The notes beneath the pieces are model-generated. The model was not told the DNA's origin. It searched no databases and worked only from the letters and a program-made list of their open reading frames with translations. A stretch of 15,464 bases of DNA, taken from JAWLFI01 sp041685645. GTDB taxonomy: Bacteria > Bacteroidota > Bacteroidia > Chitinophagales > Saprospiraceae. Positions 1 to 6,189 of this stretch are shown one piece after another. The stretch's first letter is position 1. Each line of letters starts with the position of its first letter. Location of the stretch: contig JAWLFI010000047.1 in NCBI GenBank assembly GCA_041685645.1, positions 1 to 15,464 on the forward strand, written 5' to 3'. A program made the translations under genes and the position numbers.

Positions 1-7
1 CTGATTA

Positions 8-241
8 GAACCCCGACAGGGGTTCAACCTCAATAGCCCCGGGCGACAGCCCGGGGTGGACAATGCACTCCACATTCAGAACCCTGAAAGGGTTCAATAT
101 CCTATCGAACAGGATGTCAAGCAACCGTTCATTTTGGTATAAATGAGTTATAGTTCAACCCCTTCAGGGTTGGAATTCTCTTTGGTTCATAGACCCCGAG
201 CTTGCGCTCGGGGCTATTTATATTCAAGCCCTTCGGGCTTG
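8..241. repeat. cluster of short GC-rich palindromes (REP-like)
   Basis: At least six hairpins lie in 234 bases. They are: 8-25, GAACCCC arms with GACA loop; 37-56, CCCCGGGC arms with GACA loop, 8 bp perfect; 79-95, GAACCCT arms with GAA loop; 156-172, CAACCC arms; 194-213, CCCCGAGC arms with TTGC loop, 8 bp perfect; 225-241, CAAGCCC arms with TTC loop. Two stem classes recur, an AACCC(C) class and an AGCCCCGRGC class, separated by AT-rich spacers. The first two share the GACA loop. No protein-coding frame is credible here. The form resembles REP palindromes moved by Y1 (RAYT) transposases, but no transposase is in the window, so that link is inference. Confidence 0.7.
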
Positions 242-397
242 TGCTTGTGCTGAAGGCTTGTTTCTATTGGATAGAGAAGCCTATTATGTTATGGTAATAC
301 TTTGAGAATTGAGGCTGAAATGAACAAGTAGAAATATTGCTTTCACCTTAAGTTGACGCGTATGCCTAAAGGGGAGCCAACCCGCCCGTGTGCCATT

Positions 398-445
398 GTA
401 GAGACGGACAGCTTGCCACGCTCCGCGTGGGTCGTACGTCTCTAC
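398..445. repeat. MITE-like palindromic element
   Basis: Perfect 9-bp terminal arms GTAGAGACG (398-406) and CGTCTCTAC (437-445) enclose a second hairpin, CCACGC (416-421) TCC GCGTGG (425-430). Sequence just to the left (about 340-390) is a GC-rich patch unlike the AT-rich flanks and may belong to the same dispersed unit. Nested palindromes without coding capacity suggest a small non-autonomous repeat. No target-site duplication is evident to me, and copy number cannot be judged from one window. Confidence 0.5.
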
Positions 446-493
446 CCTAAACAACAACCCCGAACAACATAATACCCACCCTTCAGATATAAT

Positions 494-527
494 AAAAAAA
501 GGGACAAATGTTACCATCTATCCCTTT
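494..527 (-). terminator. intrinsic terminator of the exbB/exbD operon
   Basis: Read on the minus strand, a 13-bp stem follows the last exbD stop by about 25 nt. Arms are 498-510 and 515-527 with a GTAA tetraloop (two G-T wobbles). The A run at 494-500 becomes a U tract on the transcript. Its position directly after the last gene of the operon fits Rho-independent termination. Confidence 0.75.
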
Positions 528-552
528 TCGTAAAATATCTATAACTGACGAC

Positions 553-1032
553 CTATCTCAAATCACCCTGTCTCGGACGTGCGGAGTAATTCACCTTGAG
601 TTGATTTGATTTTCTCAGTTCCTCTTTCACATCACTAACAATTCCCATGGTTACTTTTCCATCTACGCGCAGAGAAGTAGTAATCTGAGGACGCTGCACC
701 TCCGGAATGGTAATGCGATGCTGTTCCACATAGAGTGGGATATCAGCGGGCTCAGCAAACTTATCTCCCAATTGGATACGAGGAGCTGATCCATAGCGAG
801 CGATATCTGCTTTTTCCTTGGGCTTACCGATATAAATATAGTTTACCAAAGACTTTTTCTCCAATTTTGTCAGCTCTGTTGCCTCGGGTACGATTACCTC
901 CACTTTTACTGTGGCATCGCGAAGCACTGTCACCATCATAAAGAAAAACAAAAGCATAAAAATAATATCAGGCAAAGAGGCTGTAGATACAGCCGGGTCT
1001 GCTTTTCCTCGTTTCTTTGAAAATTTTGACAT
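553..1032 (-). CDS. exbD: ExbD/TolR-family biopolymer transport protein (second copy)
   Basis: This 159-residue protein has a short basic cytoplasmic N-terminus (residues 1-14), one transmembrane helix (about 20-40) and a periplasmic domain, the standard ExbD/TolR topology. The LPDIIF motif places Asp22 at the start of the helix, matching the proton-carrying Asp of ExbD. Family knowledge: ExbD works with ExbB/TolQ to convert the proton gradient into motion of an outer-membrane partner. The gene is last in a four-gene operon, 12 bp after the other exbD, and is followed by a terminator. The periplasmic part (about 41-159) has a basic end and is not the usual TonB-binding length. The partner is unknown; no TonB gene is adjacent. 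Confidence 0.85.
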   Translation of the reverse strand: MSKFSKKRGKADPAVSTASLPDIIFMLLFFFMMVTVLRDATVKVEVIVPEATELTKLEKKSLVNYIYIGKPKEKADIARYGSAPRIQLGDKFAEPADIPLYVEQHRITIPEVQRPQITTSLRVDGKVTMGIVSDVKEELRKSNQLKVNYSARPRQGDLR

Positions 1033-1044
1033 AAATCGTTTTAT

Positions 1045-1602
1045 TTACTCTTCACCAAAATCTGTTGCTTCTGCCTCTGACAACTTCATCGGATACACTT
1101 CTACTATCTGCTTTTTCTGATCGCGGGACAAATTATCATATATCGTTCCGAAGCGCTTCTCCGCTTCTTCGTCTCTCAATTCCCGATACGCCGCTTGCAA
1201 TTCGTTATAGACCGTCAAATAGGTGTCGTAATTCGTTCCCCTGTCATTCTGCAAGGACACAATCGCCTTATCGGGAGATTCGGGCCGATCATCGCGACCG
1301 GTTGGGTTCGTAATAAAGTCTATAATCCGATCTTTCAAAGAGGACAACTGCTCGGGTTCACCGTTGACCAATAAATCATTGTTGGCATTGACCAAAACAG
1401 AAATTAGGTTCTTCTTCTCCACTTTCGCCTCTAAAGGATCTTCCTCAGACCATGGTGGAAGTCGAACCAAAATCCCTTTATCTACTTCAATCGTGGTGGT
1501 CACCAAAAAGAAAATCAATAGTAGGAATGCAATATCCGCCATAGACCCGGCATTGATTTCCGTATTCACGCGACTTCTGGAATCACCTCTCTTTTTGAGC
1601 AT
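1045..1602 (-). CDS. exbD: ExbD/TolR-family biopolymer transport protein (first copy)
   Basis: This 185-residue protein has a basic N-terminus, one transmembrane helix (about 22-40) beginning with the SMADIAFLLLIFF motif, and Asp23 as the expected proton-relay residue. The periplasmic region is long and charged. It carries an RLPP motif after the helix, as in many Bacteroidota ExbD proteins, and a helical, Glu/Lys/Arg-rich stretch (about 130-165). It lies 12 bp from each neighbour in the operon. Two different ExbD subunits beside one ExbB suggest a mixed ExbD complex or subunits with separate partners; this is inference. Confidence 0.87.
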   Translation of the reverse strand: MLKKRGDSRSRVNTEINAGSMADIAFLLLIFFLVTTTIEVDKGILVRLPPWSEEDPLEAKVEKKNLISVLVNANNDLLVNGEPEQLSSLKDRIIDFITNPTGRDDRPESPDKAIVSLQNDRGTNYDTYLTVYNELQAAYRELRDEEAEKRFGTIYDNLSRDQKKQIVEVYPMKLSEAEATDFGEE

Positions 1603-1614
1603 ACTTGAGTTTCC

Positions 1615-2085
1615 TTATTTGAATAAATTACTTACCTCAGAAGCTATCAGAGCCAATACAGCACCCGCTCCCAATAATAAGGCCGTAGAAATTGCGCCCG
1701 AAATAAATCGACTGGATCCTTCCTGAATCCCCTCTTCCAATATGGTTTTTGCTAGAGCCCCCGCTCCTTTGGGGTCTGCCATATTATAAGAAATAAAGAA
1801 TATGACAATGATTACGAACAAGCCGATTAAGGCTTTCAATGACTGTCTGGGCGACAGAATCGTAAAGATAATACCTGCGACAAGTATAGTAGCGGCACAG
1901 ACGATGGTCAACACAATGGCTGCGTACAAACCAAAGTTGAATGCAGTCGTTTCTGCCTGTTCAGACTCCGAAAGCTCTGTAAACCCTTCAATACTGGAAA
2001 ACACAGTGACAAAGAAAATAGCCGTCAGTATGGCTCCTATCCCAAACGCAAATAATTGCCCGTATCTCGATAAAAAATTATACAT
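1615..2085 (-). CDS. small four-helix membrane protein of unknown function in the exbB/exbD operon
   Basis: I do not recognise a named family for this 156-residue protein. It has four clear hydrophobic segments (about 10-30, 52-77, 84-101 and 127-148), a short acidic loop (33-47) and a Gly/Ala-rich last helix. The third hydrophobic segment is preceded by a basic stretch (SPRQSLK). There is no signal-peptide cleavage motif. It sits between exbB and the first exbD with gaps of 18 and 12 bp, so it is almost certainly co-transcribed and co-translated with the motor subunits. An accessory subunit of the proton-channel complex is a reasonable inference, but no catalytic or binding motif supports a specific role. 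Confidence 0.75.
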   Translation of the reverse strand: MYNFLSRYGQLFAFGIGAILTAIFFVTVFSSIEGFTELSESEQAETTAFNFGLYAAIVLTIVCAATILVAGIIFTILSPRQSLKALIGLFVIIVIFFISYNMADPKGAGALAKTILEEGIQEGSSRFISGAISTALLLGAGAVLALIASEVSNLFK

Positions 2086-2103
2086 CTTTTATTTCTTTTT
2101 TTA

Positions 2104-2850
2104 CTAGTCAATTACATTGTGACGTGCCATGATATCTACCAGTGCAATGGATGCTTCTTCCATCTTATTGACAATGCCATCGATCTTACTCACGATATAA
2201 TTGTAGAAAATCTGGAGAATAATTGCAACGATCAAACCAAATACCGTTGTTAATAAAGCGACTTTTATACCCCCGGCAACTACAGAAGGAGACAAATCAC
2301 CAGCTGCCTCGATATCTTCAAAGGCACCAATCATACCGATTACTGTACCCATAAAACCCAACATCGGAGCAATCGCTATGAAAAGCGATATCCAAACCAG
2401 GCCCTTTTCCAACAAGCCCATCTGCACGCTTCCGTAAGAAATAATGGCCTTCTCTACAGATTCTGCTCCTTTATCCGCTTTGTTTAAACCTTCATAAAGA
2501 ACACTTGCCGTAGGTCCGGAAGTTCTTTTACAAACTTCTTTTGCCTCTTCAATATTTCCATCCGCTAATTGCTCATCAATTCTGTTCAGTAGCTTATCTA
2601 CGTTGGTCGTAGCAATGCTTAAGGTGACGATGCGCTCTATACAAAAGGCTAAGCCCAGAATTAAACACACCAAAACAAAACTCATGAAGCGCCAGTCTCC
2701 ATCGATAAACTTCTCCTTGAGAACTTGAAACGCACCCGTAGAGGCCTCGCCCCCATCTTGAGCCATCAGCGCTGCGGCGCCTAGGAATGAAACAACCGCA
2801 AATACTGCCGAAAGAGAAAAGATTTTCCGAAACATATTTTTACTTTTCAT
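2104..2850 (-). CDS. exbB: MotA/TolQ/ExbB proton channel family protein
   Basis: This 248-residue inner-membrane protein has an N-terminal hydrophobic segment (about 10-30, ending in ALMAQ, signal-peptide-like), then helices at about 53-75, 150-178 and 193-218. The MotA/TolQ/ExbB core spans about 100-235. The diagnostic APMLGFMGTVIG motif is at 161-172, and the ALLTTVFGL motif of the last helix is at 198-206. The cytoplasmic stretch between helices (76-149) is the usual size. Family role: it forms the pentameric stator that, with ExbD, uses the proton gradient. It is the first gene of a four-gene operon. Upstream only an imperfect -7 box (TATATTGG at 2892-2885) is visible. Whether it energises TonB, a Tol system or another envelope process cannot be decided here. 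Confidence 0.9.
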   Translation of the reverse strand: MKSKNMFRKIFSLSAVFAVVSFLGAAALMAQDGGEASTGAFQVLKEKFIDGDWRFMSFVLVCLILGLAFCIERIVTLSIATTNVDKLLNRIDEQLADGNIEEAKEVCKRTSGPTASVLYEGLNKADKGAESVEKAIISYGSVQMGLLEKGLVWISLFIAIAPMLGFMGTVIGMIGAFEDIEAAGDLSPSVVAGGIKVALLTTVFGLIVAIILQIFYNYIVSKIDGIVNKMEEASIALVDIMARHNVID

Positions 2851-2945
2851 GTGGATAATGGTTACTTTTTGATGACTTATGAGCCCAATATATGAATATC
2901 TACAAAAAGTTTGGAGTAAGATTCATATTATTTTCTCATTAAATG

Positions 2946-3034
2946 CGGAGAGTGAGGGATTCGAACCCTCGATACCCCGTTGAGGGTATACACACTTTCC
3001 AGGCGTGCGCCTTCGACCGCTCGGCCAACTCTCC
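2946..3034 (-). tRNA. tRNA-Ser (anticodon GGA)
   Basis: The minus strand folds into a class II tRNA of about 89 nt. The acceptor stem is GGAGAGT (3034-3028) with ACTCTCC (2953-2947) and discriminator G at 2946. The anticodon stem CACGC/GTGTG carries loop CTGGAAA, with anticodon GGA at 3000-2998, which reads UCC/UCU. A long variable arm pairs ATACCC with GGGTAT, as expected for serine. The T loop shows TTCGAAT. CCA is not encoded. It lies between exbB and tatD on the same strand. Confidence 0.96.
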
Positions 3035-3057
3035 TCTCTTAGTCCCTGCAAAAGTTG

Positions 3058-3092
3058 CAAAACTATTGCTATTATCAAAATCTTTTTTCAAA
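3058..3092 (-). promoter_or_regulatory. candidate promoter of tRNA-Ser
   Basis: A full match to the Bacteroidota -7 box, TAGTTTTG (3065-3058), has a TTTG (3092-3089) 23 nt upstream, at the upper end of the spacing reported for Flavobacterium. Transcription would start roughly 20 nt before the mature tRNA end. Confidence 0.4.
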
Positions 3093-3153
3093 TCAGCTCC
3101 TGCTCTTCCCTGCATACTGTGCCCAAATCTCATCCCCATCTCAGAACTGAGCA

Positions 3154-3921
3154 CTAAATTTGCACCCGAAAAAGATTTTGGGCATTAATCGTTGTCTGTT
3201 CTTCGACTTCTGCTACACTCAGTTTGTGTAATTCCGCAATTTTTTCCGCTATCAAGGGTAAATATGCTGGCTCATTGGTCTTGGACCGATGAGGATGGGG
3301 TGCCAGATAAGGCGAGTCGGTCTCCAAAACCATAGCATCTAAAGGAATCTTCTGAACCACCTGATCCAAACCCGCGTTCTTGAAGGTTACAATTCCGCCA
3401 ATTCCCAATTTGAAACCCAGGTCAATGATTTGAAATGCCTGTTCCACCGTTCCGGTGAAACAGTGAAAAACTCCAAAAATCTCTCCTTTCCCCTGCGTCC
3501 TCATCATATCTATGGTCGAGTCTATGGCCGACCGGGAGTGCAGAACGATGGGCAATGATCGATCGATAGCCCACTCCATGTGTCGCGACAATGACTCTTT
3601 TTGTTGATTCACAAAAGTCGTGTCCCAATAAAAGTCCAATCCCGTTTCTCCAATAGCCACCACATCGTGACGGGAAAGCGCCTGTTCAATTCCCGATAAA
3701 TGCTCCTCGTAGTCTTCTCCGACATAGCAGGGATGCAAACCCAGCATGGGCAGCAAAAATCCGGGATGCTCCCGGGCCATGGCCATCATCTTGTCCACAG
3801 TACCGATATCGATATTGGGCATGTAGATTCTCTCTATTCCGGCAGCCCGCGCCCGCTCGAGCATTTCAGACTCCTGCCCTTCAAATTTATCGGAAAATAC
3901 ATGTGCATGCGTGTCAATCAT
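3154..3921 (-). CDS. tatD: TatD-family metal-dependent DNase/hydrolase
   Basis: This 255-residue soluble TIM-barrel hydrolase has all the usual metal ligands: His5 and His7 (THAH), Glu92 (GETGLD), His128 (VLHSR), His153 (HCF) and Asp202 (ETDSPYLAP). GLHP is at 61-64. Length and motif order match the family. TatD enzymes are Mg-dependent 3'-5' exonucleases or endonucleases linked to DNA repair and turnover. The ATG places the His motif at residue 5, the normal distance. It is divergent from the RNase H gene with 124 bp between. The best upstream -7 candidate, TTACTTTG, has one mismatch. No terminator is evident before the downstream tRNA gene on the same strand. Confidence 0.93.
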   Translation of the reverse strand: MIDTHAHVFSDKFEGQESEMLERARAAGIERIYMPNIDIGTVDKMMAMAREHPGFLLPMLGLHPCYVGEDYEEHLSGIEQALSRHDVVAIGETGLDFYWDTTFVNQQKESLSRHMEWAIDRSLPIVLHSRSAIDSTIDMMRTQGKGEIFGVFHCFTGTVEQAFQIIDLGFKLGIGGIVTFKNAGLDQVVQKIPLDAMVLETDSPYLAPHPHRSKTNEPAYLPLIAEKIAELHKLSVAEVEEQTTINAQNLFRVQI

Positions 3922-4033
3922 ATTCAGCTTTTATTACTCCTCAAATGCGCCTTTCAAAAGACAAAGTAAACGAAATCCTGAGAATATTCCCCTTTCTCCT
4001 CCCTCGAATCGCTATCGGAGTCCAGGGCTTTCT

Positions 4034-4041
4034 TATATTTG
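4034..4041 (+). promoter_or_regulatory. -7 box of the RNase H gene, 4 nt before ATG
   Basis: TATATTTG fully matches TAnnTTTG and ends only 4 nt before the start codon at 4046. A start of transcription 4-6 nt after the box would fall at or next to the ATG, giving a leaderless or nearly leaderless mRNA. No clear -33 TTG is seen at 17-23 nt upstream. Confidence 0.45.
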
Positions 4042-4045
4042 ACTC

Positions 4046-4675
4046 ATGGCCAAAAAAAAGAAATACTACGTTGTCTGGAAGGGACACGAGCCCGGCATTT
4101 ATGAAAGTTGGACTGACTGCCTACTCCAAACCAAAGGTTACCCCGGCGCTCAGTACAAGTCATTTCCCAGCCGGGAAGCCGCTCAAGAGGCTTTGGATTC
4201 CGGCCCCACTCCCCGACAGCCCGGGTCCTCCCGAAGGGCGCCGACTAAAAAGTCGATTCCCGAAGACATTCATCCGCTAGCTCTTTCTGTTGACGCCGCC
4301 TGCAGTGGAAACCCCGGCCGAATGGAGTACCGCGGGGTTTGGGTGTACAGCGGAGAGGAGTGGTTTAGAAAAGGCCCATATAATCAGGGGACCAATAACA
4401 TCGGAGAGTTTCTCGCCATCGTTCACGCCGGCGCTCTGCTGCTTCAAGAAGGTAGAACCGACCTCCCGATCTACACCGATTCGATCACAGCTATGGCCTG
4501 GGTCAGAAAGAAAAAAGCCAATACAAAATTGAAGTTTACTGCTCGCAATCAAAAGCTCAAAGACATGATTCAACGGGCGGAACGATGGCTGAACAACAAT
4601 GAAATCGCCAACCCTATTCTCAAGTGGGAAACGAAAGCCTGGGGCGAAATTCCCGCGGATTTTGGTCGCAAATAA
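4046..4675 (+). CDS. rnhA: ribonuclease HI with N-terminal viroplasmin/hybrid-binding domain
   Basis: This 209-residue protein has two domains. Residues 3-50 form a hybrid-binding (viroplasmin-like) domain: KKYYVVWKG, then PGIY.SW..C, and G..YKSF. A Pro/Ser/Arg-rich linker (about 52-72) follows, then the RNase H fold. The catalytic carboxylates are visible: Asp83 (VDAACSGNPG), Glu121 (NNIGEFLA), Asp145 (YTDS) and Asp205 near the C-terminus. It removes RNA from RNA-DNA hybrids such as R-loops and primers. The start is supported by the typical MAKKKKYYVVWKG N-terminus. The gene stands alone on the plus strand, with a -7 box directly before ATG and a structured GC-rich element starting 4 nt after its stop codon. 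Confidence 0.94.
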   Translation: MAKKKKYYVVWKGHEPGIYESWTDCLLQTKGYPGAQYKSFPSREAAQEALDSGPTPRQPGSSRRAPTKKSIPEDIHPLALSVDAACSGNPGRMEYRGVWVYSGEEWFRKGPYNQGTNNIGEFLAIVHAGALLLQEGRTDLPIYTDSITAMAWVRKKKANTKLKFTARNQKLKDMIQRAERWLNNNEIANPILKWETKAWGEIPADFGRK

Positions 4676-4679
4676 TATT

Positions 4680-4890
4680 CTCTTTTTTATTTTTTGGGCG
4701 CTCCGCCACCTGCGTGGCGGCGGGCTGTGCGTGGGTTCCGTCCGGCACTATTTCGCATCAGCTGGCTGCAGCTCTCATCACTTCATACAGTACCTGAAAG
4801 CCCACTTTCCCATCCATTAAAAACTAAGAATAGTGCCGGACTCTCGCCTCGTCCAAAGACGAGCCGAGACCACTACCATCCCTAGCGCAA
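4680..4890 (+). repeat. structured GC-rich element directly 3' of rnhA (copy A)
   Basis: The element starts 4 nt after the stop codon with CTC, a T-rich tract and GGGCG (4680-4700). A hairpin follows, CCGCCAC (4703-4709) CTGC GTGGCGG (4714-4720). A 13-bp perfect inverted repeat (4740-4752 with 4829-4841) encloses 76 nt. Then comes an 11-bp stem with one C-C mismatch (4842-4853 with 4858-4869). The tail ACCATCCCTAGCGCAA ends at 4890. No credible reading frame crosses it. It shares head, first-hairpin design, length and tail with the element at 15217-14999. Together with 4891-4947 it fills the gap before def; in 4891-4947 I see only a short CGGCG/CGCCG inverted repeat. Confidence 0.6.
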
Positions 4891-4947
4891 TCGATAAATC
4901 TGCTCCGGCGGTCTCCAATCGCCGAGCCAAAAGTATGCACTGTACCT

Positions 4948-5517
4948 TTATGACTGTGCAAAATACAGTGGATAATCGACCTTGATTTTTCCCTTTCTAA
5001 TTTTGTCTAACTTCCGGCGCACCATTCGTTTTCGCAACGGCTTTAAATGCTCTGTAAATAAAACGCCCTCCACGTGATCGTATTCGTGTTGAATGACGCG
5101 TGCATTAATACCTGAAAATGCCTGCTCATGCCACTTTCGCTGCTCATCTTGATACCGAATCACAATATCCGGCTGCCGTTCCACATCTCCCCGCACATTG
5201 GGAATACTCAGACAACCCTCTTCATAGGACCAGAGCTTCCCCTTCTCCTCAATCATTTCCGGATTGATAAAAGCTTGTTTGATGCCCTCAGCTGACGAAT
5301 CCCCTTCCTCGTCAAATTGTTTCGTGTCCACTACAAATAAGCGCAGCGACAGCCCAACCTGAGGAGCAGCGAGACCCACCCCCTGAGCATTATACATCGT
5401 GGAAAACATATTTCCAACGAGCCCTTCCAAATCTTCAAAATCTTCTTTTACTTCTTTTCCCCGTCGCTTGAGGACAGCTTGTCCGTAGCCATATATTGGT
5501 AGTATCTTATCTCCCAT
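4948..5517 (-). CDS. def: peptide deformylase
   Basis: This 189-residue enzyme removes the formyl group from the N-terminal methionine of new proteins. All three signature motifs are present: GVGLAAPQ (46-53), EGCLS with metal ligand Cys102 (100-104), and QHEYDH with ligands His144 and His148 and catalytic Glu145 (143-148). Length and motif spacing are normal for a type I bacterial deformylase. It lies 35 bp downstream of ruvX on the same strand, so the two are probably one transcription unit. A 7-bp inverted repeat (CACTGTA 4938-4944, TACAGTG 4964-4970) spans its stop codon; whether it does anything is unknown. Confidence 0.96.
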   Translation of the reverse strand: MGDKILPIYGYGQAVLKRRGKEVKEDFEDLEGLVGNMFSTMYNAQGVGLAAPQVGLSLRLFVVDTKQFDEEGDSSAEGIKQAFINPEMIEEKGKLWSYEEGCLSIPNVRGDVERQPDIVIRYQDEQRKWHEQAFSGINARVIQHEYDHVEGVLFTEHLKPLRKRMVRRKLDKIRKGKIKVDYPLYFAQS

Positions 5518-5552
5518 GGTTCTTATTTATATCCGCGAATATATGATTTGTC

Positions 5553-5969
5553 TCATGTTTCCAGGTGTCCCAAATAATCTTGTAGTATTAAAATAGCACT
5601 GACTTTATCAATTCTCTCTTTCTCTCGTCGTTTTTTCTTCTTCAGTCCCGAAGCCATGATAATTTCACTGGCTCGCTTAGAAGTGTAATCCTCGGGATGT
5701 AAAACAACGCTTATACCCGAGAAGTTTTTTACCAACTTCCTTTCCAGACCTTTAATGTGTTGAAATAATTGCGTGGGCGTTCCGTCTGCATGCTCGGGAT
5801 ATCCCAGGACTACTTCTTCTACGCCCTCCGCTGGTATATATCGCTCTAAAAAACTCCAGTAGGTTTCCTGAGTTTGAGTGGGCAAGCCATTAACACTGAT
5901 TTGCAGAGAATCTGTTACTGCTAAGCCAATGCGCTTTGTTCCGTAATCAATTGCCAGAATTCGACTCAT
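5553..5969 (-). CDS. ruvX: RuvX/YqgF-family Holliday junction resolvase-like nuclease
   Basis: This 138-residue protein has the RNase H-like fold of YqgF. It shows the N-terminal AIDYGTKRIGLAVTD motif with Asp8, the VLGYP strand (54-58), the acidic PEDYTSKRA segment (92-100, Glu93/Asp94) and Asp121 in RIDKVSAILILQDYL. Length equals the family norm. Members act in Holliday-junction or 16S rRNA processing; which one applies here cannot be told from sequence. It is followed by def 35 bp downstream. Its start codon lies 4 nt after a perfect -7 box. Confidence 0.92.
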   Translation of the reverse strand: MSRILAIDYGTKRIGLAVTDSLQISVNGLPTQTQETYWSFLERYIPAEGVEEVVLGYPEHADGTPTQLFQHIKGLERKLVKNFSGISVVLHPEDYTSKRASEIIMASGLKKKKRREKERIDKVSAILILQDYLGHLET

Positions 5970-5973
5970 ACCG

Positions 5974-5981
5974 CAAATATA
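5974..5981 (-). promoter_or_regulatory. -7 box of ruvX, 4 nt before ATG
   Basis: TATATTTG on the minus strand (5981-5974) is followed by CGGT and then the ATG at 5969. The octamer and the 4-nt spacing are the same as at the RNase H gene, which implies a leaderless or nearly leaderless mRNA. No -33 TTG is visible at the usual distance. Confidence 0.45.
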
Positions 5982-6085
5982 ATGGTTTTACAATCCCAGA
6001 AAACTCAGTACCGATCTGTTGCTTTATGGCTCTGTCCGCTTCACCTGAAAAAATAATTGATAAATTTTCGTAATATGATCGACTT

Positions 6086-6101
6086 TGGCACGAATGTTGC
6101 A
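6086..6101 (+). promoter_or_regulatory. sigma-54-type (-24/-12) promoter with no gene in front
   Basis: TGGCACG (6086-6092), four bases, then TTGCA (6097-6101) is a perfect match to the RpoN consensus with correct spacing. Transcription would start near 6112 on the plus strand. Downstream lie TTTTAGTCG repeats and a strong hairpin, then the antisense strand of the T9SS gene. No coding gene on the plus strand follows within 6 kb. Confidence 0.45.
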
Positions 6102-6150
6102 GATAGTAACATAGTTTTTAGTCGAACTGTTTTAGTCGTTTAGTTTTGGG

Positions 6151-6189
6151 AAAAAAAAGACCCCCTCCACACTTTTGTGGAGAGGGGTC
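6151..6189 (-). terminator. intrinsic terminator of the T9SS protein gene
   Basis: On the minus strand a 13-bp stem with one bulged base (6159-6171 with 6176-6189, 4-nt loop) is followed by eight U residues (6158-6151), about 40 nt after the stop codon at 6226. An outer 8-bp stem, TTTTGGGA (6144-6151) with TCCCAAAA (6193-6200), can extend the structure on either strand. Confidence 0.8.

Noticed and set aside
1..241. Possible CRISPR array from the closely spaced repeats at the left edge
   Set aside because: The repeats are short palindromes with differing sequences and irregular spacing. There are no identical direct repeats with unique spacers and no cas genes.
284..517. 77-residue open frame on the minus strand
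   Set aside because: It runs through the MITE-like palindrome and the GC-rich patch, has no recognisable domain, and ends of coding-like composition are absent. It is better explained as a frame across repeat sequence.
2885..2892. TATATTGG upstream of exbB as its -7 box
   Set aside because: It has one mismatch in the invariant TTTG and no TTG at 17-23 nt upstream; not strong enough to list as a promoter.
2946..3034. tRNA-Ser as an attachment site for an integrated element
   Set aside because: No integrase, no duplicated tRNA 3' end and only housekeeping genes on both sides.
2939..3154. 71-residue minus-strand frame (and an 81-residue plus-strand frame) across 2939-3188
   Set aside because: Both run through the tRNA-Ser gene, whose full class II fold explains the sequence.
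4599..4885. Plus-strand frames of 73 and 63 residues across the GC-rich element
   Set aside because: Low-complexity translation of palindromic GC-rich DNA, overlapping the well-supported rnhA end; no protein features.
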